A DNA stretch of 40,427 nucleotides from an uncultured Prevotella sp. (lineage in GTDB: Bacteria > Bacteroidota > Bacteroidia > Bacteroidales > Bacteroidaceae), in the NCBI GenBank assembly GCA_946627325.1, contig CAMOVK010000007.1:1-40427 (forward strand). Reading direction: 5' to 3'. Within the stretch, counting starts at the first letter, position 1; the number at the start of each line of letters is the position of its first letter. The notes below the pieces were generated by a model, which did no database searches, was not told the DNA's origin, and saw nothing but the letters and a program-made list of their open reading frames with translations. This document shows positions 9,374 through 18,300 of this stretch, piece after piece. A program made the translations under genes and the position numbers.

Positions 9374-9381
9374 CAAAGATA
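9374..9381 (-). promoter_or_regulatory. Promoter -7 box for the parA-parB-...-recA run
   Basis: TATCTTTG on the minus strand matches TAnnTTTG and lies 30 bp before the parA start. The upstream region is A/T-rich with no obvious TTTG -33 element. It is the best-supported start of the seven-gene transcript. Confidence 0.5.
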
Positions 9382-9423
9382 CGAAATAATAAATAATAAT
9401 ATGTGGAATTATTGTTTTTTTTA

Positions 9424-9432
9424 TACATTTGC
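9424..9432 (+). promoter_or_regulatory. Promoter -7 box for surE-lpxB
   Basis: TACATTTGC fits the Bacteroidetes -7 consensus and lies 40 bp upstream of the surE ATG. The divergent parA box is about 45 bp away, so the two promoters share a short A/T-rich control region. No clear -33 element is seen. Confidence 0.45.
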
Positions 9433-9472
9433 ATGCTTTTTCTAAACGATAAATAGTTTACTTCAAAAATAT

Positions 9473-10252
9473 ATGGATACAAATAAGAAACCTCTGATTA
9501 TAATTTCCAACGATGATGGCTTTCGTGCGAAGGGCATCAACTTTTTAATTGATTCTCTTCGCGACATGGGTAGGCTACTTGTCTGCGCTCCCGATGGTGC
9601 GCGTTCAGGCTATTCGTGTGCTTTTTCTGCTGACACTCCGCTTCGTCTTACGCTTCAGCGGCGCGACAACGACCTTGAGATATGGTCGGCAAATGGCACA
9701 CCTGTTGATTGCGTAAAACTGGCTTTCGATTGCCTTTGCCATGGTGAGCGACCTGCAATGGTCATTGGTGGAATCAACCACGGCGACAATGCGTCAATCA
9801 ATAGTCATTATTCGGGTACTATGGGAGTGACAAAGGAAGGTTGTCTGAAGCATGTGCCATCGGTGGCATTTTCTATTTGCACACACGATTCCGATGCCGA
9901 TTTCAGCCCATTGCGTCCTTATCTACGAGAAATCACTGCACGCGTACTGAAGGAAGGGTTGCCCCAAGGGCTCTGTCTGAACGTGAATTTCCCTGTAATG
10001 GAGAAGTTCAAAGGTGTCAGAGTGTGTCGGATGGCTACTGGACAGTGGCAGAACGAGTGCGAGACAATGCGTCATCCCAGAGGCCATGAATACTATTGGC
10101 TTGTTGGCAACTACACTAACGAGGAACCACAAGCCGACGATACCGATAACTATGCGCTGACTCACGGATATGTGGCAATAACCCCTACGACAATAGACGT
10201 TACTCACTACGAAGCGTTGCGCTGTATGAACGACTGGCAATACGACAACTAA
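9473..10252 (+). CDS. surE: 5'-nucleotidase SurE
   Basis: SurE is a metal-dependent 5'/3'-nucleotidase (and exopolyphosphatase in some bacteria) linked to stationary-phase survival. The 259-residue protein has the metal-binding Asp14-Asp15 in SNDDG, the RSGYS loop, NGTPVDC and the GGINHGDN block, all conserved in SurE. The ATG at 9473 has an A-rich leader with no Shine-Dalgarno, as is usual in this phylum. It is followed by lpxB after 71 bp, a gap that holds a hairpin starting at the stop codon. A surE-lpxB pair is plausible as a small operon. Confidence 0.95.
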   Translation: MDTNKKPLIIISNDDGFRAKGINFLIDSLRDMGRLLVCAPDGARSGYSCAFSADTPLRLTLQRRDNDLEIWSANGTPVDCVKLAFDCLCHGERPAMVIGGINHGDNASINSHYSGTMGVTKEGCLKHVPSVAFSICTHDSDADFSPLRPYLREITARVLKEGLPQGLCLNVNFPVMEKFKGVRVCRMATGQWQNECETMRHPRGHEYYWLVGNYTNEEPQADDTDNYALTHGYVAITPTTIDVTHYEALRCMNDWQYDN

Positions 10253-10288
10253 ACGTTTTTGAAAGTTTCGCTTTACGAAACAAAACGT
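10253..10288 (+). terminator. Hairpin between surE and lpxB
   Basis: ACGTTTT (10253-10259) pairs with AAAACGT (10282-10288), and GTTTCG (10265-10270) pairs with CGAAAC (10276-10281), leaving an internal bulge and a 5-nt loop. The hairpin starts directly after the surE stop and lies about 35 bp before lpxB. It has no downstream T-run, so it may be an mRNA processing or stability element, or a partial terminator, rather than a strong terminator. Confidence 0.4.
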
Positions 10289-10323
10289 AACTATCTGATT
10301 TACAACTCTCGACCAAATCGAAA

Positions 10324-11508
10324 ATGAAATACTATCTCATCGTTGGCGAAGCCAGTGGCGACCTTCACGCATCGCGACTCATGCGAGAAATCAAACGCAC
10401 TGACCATGAGGCTGATTTTCGCTTCATCGGAGGCGACTTGATGGCGGCTGTGGGCGGAACTTTAGTGCGCCACTATCGAGAAATGGCATATATGGGGTTT
10501 ATACCTGTACTGCTCCACCTGTCTAAGATATTGGGAAATATGCGCTTCTGCAAACAAGACATATCACAATGGCAACCCGATGTATGCATCATGGTCGATT
10601 ATCCTGGATTTAATCTGAAGATAGCAAAGTTTCTGCATAAAAACACATCGATACCAGTAATATACTATATTTCTCCAAAGATATGGGCTTGGAAGGAGTA
10701 TAGAATAAAGAACATCAAGCGCGACGTCAACGTAATGTTATCGATTCTGCCGTTCGAAAAAGAGTTCTTCGAATACAAACACAATTATCCCATCCACTAT
10801 GTCGGCAATCCGACAGCTGACGAAGTGAGGGAGTTCAATGCCAGCTATAACGAGGCTTTCAGCCAATTTGCCACAAAAAACGGGCTCGACCCCGATAAAC
10901 CAATAATAGCCCTGCTTGCTGGAAGTCGTCAGCAGGAGATTAAAGACAACCTGCCAGCCATGATAGAAGCCACCAAACAACTGGCAGATTACCAAATAGT
11001 TATAGCGGGAGCACCTGCCATCAACGACGAATACTATCAATCGGTTTTGCAGTCCTGTACTTATGCAGGCTCAACACATAAACTAAGGATTGTGAAAAAC
11101 GCCACTTATCCCCTACTCTATCACTCTCGGGTAGCCATTGTTACCAGCGGAACAGCAACGCTTGAAACAGCCCTTTTCCGCGTTCCACAAGTCGTTTGCT
11201 ACAAGACACCATTGCCCCGACTGATTGGATATTTGCGTAAGAAAGTGCTTAAAGTGAAATACGTCTCACTCGTAAATCTCATTGCTAACAAAGAAGTGGT
11301 ACCAGAGCTGGTGGCAGAAACATTCTCAGCAGCAAATATCCGCCACAGACTGTGCGACATCTTGCCCGACAACAATGCCCGACAAGAGCAACTTCGAGGC
11401 TACGAGATGGTTGCTTCACGACTGGGCGACACTTCAGCACCTGTCAATGCTGCACGCATCATCGTTGGTATGCTTGCCGACAAGGTGCAAACTCAAGAAA
11501 GAATTTGA
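10324..11508 (+). CDS. lpxB: Lipid-A-disaccharide synthase LpxB
   Basis: LpxB is the GT19-family enzyme that joins UDP-2,3-diacylglucosamine and lipid X to form the lipid A disaccharide at the inner face of the cytoplasmic membrane. The 394-residue protein opens with YLIVGEASGDLHAS and continues with FIGGDLM, VDYPGFNLKIA, YISPKIWAW, LLAGSRQQEI and the SGTATLETAL block, all typical of LpxB. Length is normal. Its last 16 bases overlap the end of the convergent mlaE-like gene, so transcription from both directions must collide or terminate within coding sequence. Confidence 0.97.
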   Translation: MKYYLIVGEASGDLHASRLMREIKRTDHEADFRFIGGDLMAAVGGTLVRHYREMAYMGFIPVLLHLSKILGNMRFCKQDISQWQPDVCIMVDYPGFNLKIAKFLHKNTSIPVIYYISPKIWAWKEYRIKNIKRDVNVMLSILPFEKEFFEYKHNYPIHYVGNPTADEVREFNASYNEAFSQFATKNGLDPDKPIIALLAGSRQQEIKDNLPAMIEATKQLADYQIVIAGAPAINDEYYQSVLQSCTYAGSTHKLRIVKNATYPLLYHSRVAIVTSGTATLETALFRVPQVVCYKTPLPRLIGYLRKKVLKVKYVSLVNLIANKEVVPELVAETFSAANIRHRLCDILPDNNARQEQLRGYEMVASRLGDTSAPVNAARIIVGMLADKVQTQERI

Positions 11509-12239
11509 GTAAGGAAGACGTCGCTAAAAAGTATTAATACCGACGAACTGACAACTGCATTTGTCGAAGCCTTGCCCACTTCGACAGAGCCGCCCTCGAC
11601 GGTGTAGCCGAAAAACGATGCTACACTTGAAATAATAAATGCAAAAAACACACTCTTTATTATCGACATCCACACAAACCACTGGTTGAAGTCGTGTTGC
11701 AAACCCAGCGTGAGGTCGGCTGGAGGTAGAATATGCCCTATGTATGCCGTAGCATAAGCACCGACAATGCCCATCGCAGAAGAGAAAATCACAAGGAAAG
11801 GCATCAACGTGATAAGACCTAATATCTTAGGCAGAATAAGGTAGGACGCTGAATTGACACCCATTATTTCAAGAGCATCTATTTGTTGAGTTACTCGCAT
11901 TGTGCCAAGTTCCGAAGCAATGTTGCTGCCAACCTTACCCGCAAGTATAAGACACATTATCGATGAAGAGAATTCAAGTAACATAATCTCGCGTGTGGTG
12001 TAACCACTAACCCATCGGGGCATCCACGGACTCTGAACATTCAACTTCATCTGTATGCAGATAACTGCACCTATGAAAAACGATATGAGCAGCACGATAC
12101 CTATAGAATCAACTCCTAATTGCGACATTTCCTTGACATACTGTTTTCTGAACATTCGCAATCGCTCGGGGCGAGTAAAGGTTCGCGCCATGAGCAACAG
12201 ATATCTGCCAAACGTAATAAGGGCTTTCTTTATATTCAT
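11493..12239 (-). CDS. mlaE: MlaE-type ABC transporter permease
   Basis: An integral membrane permease of the MlaE/YrbE family, the inner-membrane part of MCE-type systems that move phospholipids between inner and outer membranes. The 248-residue protein has several hydrophobic segments and the family blocks GAVICIQMKLN and VAGKVGSNIASELGTM-like residues (here LAGKVGSNIASELGTM), followed by the EIMGVNSASYLILP region. The partner ATPase lies about 15.8 kb away at 28030-28794, and no MCE-domain (MlaD) gene is in the window. It follows sprA by 76 bp on the same strand and overlaps the lpxB 3' end by 16 bp. Confidence 0.92.
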   Translation of the reverse strand: MNIKKALITFGRYLLLMARTFTRPERLRMFRKQYVKEMSQLGVDSIGIVLLISFFIGAVICIQMKLNVQSPWMPRWVSGYTTREIMLLEFSSSIMCLILAGKVGSNIASELGTMRVTQQIDALEIMGVNSASYLILPKILGLITLMPFLVIFSSAMGIVGAYATAYIGHILPPADLTLGLQHDFNQWFVWMSIIKSVFFAFIISSVASFFGYTVEGGSVEVGKASTNAVVSSSVLILFSDVFLTQILS

Positions 12240-12315
12240 CTTCTATGTTTTCTGTTTGAAATTACTACTCTGCACAACGGAACGATATTCTTACGCTGTT
12301 TAGAAATGATTTCAC

Positions 12316-15300
12316 CTATCGTGTGAGCGACAACTTGAACGACACTCCAAAGTCGCGCGTCGTTGTAGGATAACTATTCGACGAGAGCAACGGAGTATTT
12401 GTTTGGTGGTCGTAGTAGAGACTCATCGTAATGAGTTTCGACAAGGTATAGTCGGCAGAGAATGAAATTTTCAATGCCTTGTTGCCACTACTTGCCGAAC
12501 TTGTCATCGATGCTATGTCGCGTGTAATAGCTGCCTGATTGCGCAAAGAGAAATCGAAACGCAGGTTAAGGTCACGATTTATACCTTGAGAACCACCACG
12601 CGAAGTGTTGCGATTGTTCTGCTCAGTCTGCGATTGGTCGTCGGTAGCCTTCTTGTTCTTTACCTTTCTATGATTCTTTGCTCCAAACAATCGGAAATCG
12701 GATATCTTATATCCTACACCCAGCACCCAATCTTTGCTCAATGCTTCATTGATTTGCACACTCGTCATAGAGAGGTTCAACACACGAGTGGTGCGATATT
12801 CTAATTTACAGTTCAGATTGTTTTGTAGTGTAACGTCGATTCCAATCAGTGGTGAGAATGCCTCGTTGATGCTCACAGTTGACACATTATACATCGAACT
12901 GGGCACAGGACTGCCCGAAGCGGCATCGGTAATAAAGCCCAAACCTGCCATATACTCAAGCCATGTGCTGTATGAAGCATACGAACCGACTGCATATACG
13001 CTCTTGTACGAATGGTTCAGGTTGACGCTCTTAAACCATCTGCTGAACAAAGGTAATTGCGATAGACCACTATAGCGTATCGTCCAGTTTGGCAAGAGGC
13101 TTGCCAAGGTTGGGAATATGCGTAGTCCATTTCTACTCATCGAGGTGTAAGTAGATAGGAAAGCTGGCACCATCACATCGGCTGAATAGCGGTCTATTGT
13201 CGAAGACGAGGCATCGTAAGACTGCCCTGCCCATGACGATGAAGCAGGATAACGGGCTCCATCGTATTGCATATTGACTTTTCGCTGGAAAGCATCAAGT
13301 GAATTGCAGAACTGGGTAAACGACTTAGAGTGGTAACCGTTATTGGCATTGCCCATTCCTTCAAGCGCACTGCCGAGCGATAGTGTTGTCATCGTAAACG
13401 TACCGCTTTGAGTTGTAGGGTTGCCCTCATACATATATTGTATGCTCTTCGATGTGGTATAAGTGCGAGAAGCGTTCAAGTCGATTTTCAAATCCTTTAT
13501 CGGCTCAAGCGTTACTTTTATTTGCAAGTCTTCGGTCTTACTCGTGGCTGCAGGAGTGGCTACCGAATCGTTATAAAGGAGCCATCCTCGTTCTCTTGCT
13601 CTCTCGATATACGAATCGCTCATGAAGCCAAAAGCGAAGTCAAGACCAGGTGCCATAATATCGCCTCGACGCTGTCCGAAAGCGCTACCTATATTAGGCA
13701 TAAATCCAGGCAGCGACATTGAGTATTGATTTCTGTATGACACATTTATATTGCGGACAAGCATCAGACCTCGTGCTATCACCTGCGCAGTCTTGTACCA
13801 TGGCTTGTCGTCGAGTGGTTCCTTTGGTGTCACTGTCAGTTTCAGCGTCATCGCACTGTCAGTACGATTGAAAACCTTTATCTTGTTTTCGTCAACCTTC
13901 TTATATTTTATAGCCACCGACTTGCCGTCTTTATTCTTCGCTGATACGATTAGCCTCTTCGACTTCTTAGAGTGGGTAACTATAATTGACGTATCGGCAG
14001 CAATGGTGATTTCTTTCTCGTAACTCTTCTGGTTCTTTGGCAATTTCTTCGCTTTGTCATCGCCTTCTTTTCCTTCTTTCGAATCGTCGTTTTCACCTCG
14101 TTGTCTTGCTGCTGTTGAGCCTAATCGGGCTGCATCGCGCTGGGCTTTTTGATTTATCGACGAATTTACCGGACGACTTCGCTTGTTGAAACGTTCATTC
14201 GTTTTCTTAAGGAAAGGCACATGGTCGTAAAGTTTCTGCATATTGAGCGAAGTGTTTACATTGACAGAACGGTTTTGCGAAATAGTGTTTCCGAGCGACG
14301 TTCCATCTTCTAATTCAGTTCCACGAACCCAACTATAAGTCGAAGTGTAATTTGCATCAGCATTCACCCAGTCGAATATTGGTACGAGATTGAGCGGCAA
14401 CTGATATGATGCATTAAACGATTGCGAATAGTCGAGCGGTGTACCAAAATTTTTAATACTTGTCCATACCGAGTCTTTCCACGCCTGATACCTGTCTGGG
14501 TAAAGGTCTTTATTTATCGGAGTGTATGGCTCTTCTATCTCTGCACGTGTGCCTGACTGGAATGTTGCATGCAGGTTTTTGGTCAAATCCCATCGCAACG
14601 TGAAGTCGCGAGTCCAAAGGAACTGTTCGTTGAAGGTCAATGGCAATTGTGAACCACCGAGGTCTTCCATGTCGCGAGTTTGGAGTTCGTAATAGTTTCG
14701 CGTCATTTCGGTGTTGAACGACACGTTTTGTGGCAACCAGTTAAGTCCAAATCGCTTAAATATCTCAAACCACTTCGACTTGCTCTTGATGAGTTTCTTG
14801 AATGGTTCCCATGCCTTATAAACTGGTGTCCAACTATAATTCATCGCTCCGCGCCATTGGTCTTCGTTCTCATAGACGGTGGTTTCGCCTTGGGTGTGTC
14901 TATGCGAGTGGCTATAAGAGAACGAGAAGTTGGCGGGGTCGTATGGCATCGGATGTCGCTTGTTTTGAATACCTACTCTCACATTCGACAACGAGAAATT
15001 GGTATTCGTTGTCTTTGTCACCGCTATCGACTCTATCGAGTCGCGTTCATGCTTGTTGGTAGTTCCTTCGAGGGCTTCGTCAAGAAGCATATCGGTATCC
15101 AACGGATTGTATTTCGGGTCGGTTTCTTCTTTTGTTATGCTGTAATAGAGTGGTGCCGACACCTTTGCTTTTTCTGGGAAGAACTTGCCCAGTTCGAGCG
15201 ATGTCGTGATGCTATATGTCTTGTAGTTGTCTTGTGAGCGTTGTGCCACGCCTTCTTCCAGACCTCCAAATCCTTCAGTCATGTACTTACCGCTGAGGTT

Positions 15301-18300
15301 TACCGTTCCAAAGTCCGATAGTTGCATATTAAGTGTGCCTTGTGCAGCCCATCCTCCGCCATTATCGAACTCTTTCAGGCGCAGTTCGTTTACCCACACC
15401 TCACCCGATTTCACTTCGCCCGAGAGGTTTCTGACACCTATAATCATTGTCTTTACCTCGCCCAGCGAAGGATTACCCATAATGCTGATTTTATTCGCTG
15501 GATTAGCTTCATCGTATGCCGAGAAGAGTTGGTTGTACGATGCTCGTCCTTCGCCTTTGGCTATATTGCGTTGTTTCTTCAGTTGGGTAAATATCTGTAG
15601 TGGCACGTCGAGCATATTGTCTTGTGGCCATACGATGCGGCGGTCAGGTGTAGAATAGCGGTCGTAGTGTCCTTCGGGTGTCAGCGAAAGCGGTATCTCA
15701 TACTCGTAATAGTTGCTCTTGTAATCGCTTCCCAAGCGAATGAACACTGCGAGTTGATTGTCTTGCAGGTTGGTGGTATTCTCGAGCATCGTATTGGCAT
15801 GGACAAACATCTGCAAACGCTTGTATTGGCGCATATCGATGTTAGTATTTTTATATACGCACTTCGACTCATTGTTGCCCAGATTGGTAACTACGAGGCT
15901 CAGAGCTTGCTCATTGCTCTCTACGAGTTGAGGTTGGGTTGGGTCTTGCTGACGCAGTATTCCGGGAGGAAGTACGTAGTTGACAGGTTGTTTATCGTTG
16001 TTTTCTTCTATGTTTACTGCACTTACAGAGAGGTGTCCGCTGTTTGTTGCCGAGTTGGTAAGGTTCTGTTCATATACTCGCCATTCGCCTCTTACGAGGT
16101 CGAGGCTACCAAATCTCAGCGTGACGGGTTTCTCAAAGCCTGTCATAAACATTCGCATGAAGCGTATGCTCGTGAAGTCGGCGATGCTTCCCACTCGTTG
16201 TTCGTACTGGTCGAGTGGTATTCTGAACTGATACCAAGTGACGTTATACTTTTCTCCATTTCTCAGAGTACCTGTGTCTTCACGTTTATCGACGATGTAA
16301 TTATGTCCTACTACGAGGTCTTCCGGACGGATAGAGACGCGGTATTGATAGTATTTCTCGTATTCGTTGAGTGTATAGTCTTGGTTGATGTCTTCTACAT
16401 CTGGGGTCGTTTTGTACGATGTGTCGTATCCTTCGCTTCGCGTATCGTTGTCGGGCGAGTTTCCTTGCGGATTGTTTATGTACTTATATCGACGTATGAT
16501 ATCGGCTTCCATTCGGTCGTAGTCACTTCCTCTGAAGTAGTGGTAGTTGTCGTTTGCGGGGTCGTTCATTATCGAGTCGAATACCGCAGCTGAGACTTTA
16601 CCTTGTATCGACTGCAAGAACGATTGGTAGGCTTCGAAGTTTTTCTCTTCTTCGTCGTTGAGTCCGTTGTAGCCGAGGTCTTGTCGCGCACGCGAGCCAG
16701 ATGTTGTTGCGAAGGCATATGTGACTGTTGCCTGAGTTGGTATGCGTCCCCATTGTGTTGTTGTATATGCTTGCGACCCATCAACGGGCATTCCGCTCTC
16801 ATAGAATTTCTTACCATCTCGTAGTATGTCTTCCGACACTTCGCCCAGATTGATATAGAAATCGCCTCCATGTTCCGATGCTGTTCCTTCTTCACGAGTA
16901 TAGATAAATGGGTCGAGCATCCAGAATTCGATATATTCGATATTTGCCGTTTCGAAGTCGTTTGTGTCGAGTTTACGCATCATACCGCCCCAACTCTGCT
17001 TTGGTTGTTGCAATCGACCATTACTGTCGAGTATCGGATTAAAGTTGTAAGGTCCGCGTTCGTTGGGATAGAAGGTGAGGTTGAGCACAGGTAGTGTTGC
17101 TGTTGCTCCGTTGTAACTGCTCTGGTCGCGGTTTGGATATAGGTTTCTGACGTAGATTTCTCTGACGTAATGGTTGGATAGTTGGTTCAAATCGCTTTTG
17201 ATGTGTCCGGGTGTGAGCGACGATGAGCGTCGGGTAAACAATGGGTCGATTGTGTACCACGACAGCAACGAACGGTTATATCCGCTGGTCAGTCCCGTTT
17301 TGTCTTTGTACTCGTCAAACATCGATGGCACGCTTGATATTATCCACGATGTTGGAGCCGACACGTCGATAGTGTTTTTAGTATTTTCGAAATCGTCGAG
17401 ATATGATGCGTTGTCTTGTGTGCCGCGACTTTGTCCTGCTATGAGTTGTGCAAACTCTGCGTTGAATTGTATGTTTGAGGGTTGCGACAGTTGCAGGAAT
17501 GGTATTTTGTCGAGCATATTGGTCAACCACTGACTTTCTTTTTTCCAGTTGAGGTTCACTCCCCAGAGGGTGTTGTTCAGCGGTTCGCTTCCCATTGACA
17601 CTTTCGTTGTGAGCGATTGTTCTGAGAGGTGTTGTATTGTACCGCTCAACTGCAAGTTTTTAGTAAAGTCATACGCCCAGTTTAGTCCGAGCATAGTCTT
17701 TCGTTGTTGAGCATAGTCGGTATTGCTTTCGAGCGAAACGTTTACGGCTGTTCCTGCGTCGATGATGCTTTGGTTGAGTATCGTCACCTCGCCCGCTGAA
17801 TAGTTAACGCTATAATCGGAGCCTTCTGTAAGTGTCTGTCCGCCTGCGGTAACCACTACCGACCCTTGCGGCACGTTGTATGCACCGAGAGAAATGACAC
17901 TCGACGACGAACCGCGATACTGTCCCATAAGGATATACTTGTTCTTTTCGGCTATTTGTTTTGCTACGGTTTTGGTAGAATCGTAGAGTTCAACAAACGC
18001 ATATCGCGCGGCTTGGGTTGCTGCTACTCCTTGACTGACAAGTATATCGTACATATTCTGTCCGAATGGCTCCACGCATGGGAAGAATACTCGTCCGTTG
18101 CTCACGGTGTATCCCTGCACATAGTCGAAGTAGCCGTTCGAATGTACCTTCATATTATTGTCCAATCGGTCGGCTCCGAGCAGTTTGATGATTTGTTGTT
18201 CTTTGACTTGAGGTTCAGGAATATAGTTCAGATAGACTCCAGCCGTATCGCTTTGGAACTTCACGTCGAGTCGGAACTTGTCTTTTTCTACGGTCGATGC

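Noticed and set aside
6900..9470. parS site near parAB
   Set aside because: No match to the TGTTTCACGTGAAACA-type palindrome could be found by eye; the site may lie outside the window.
15622..16593. 323-residue plus-strand ORF inside sprA
   Set aside because: Antisense to a clear SprA coding region, with no recognisable domain, signal or promoter; a shadow frame.
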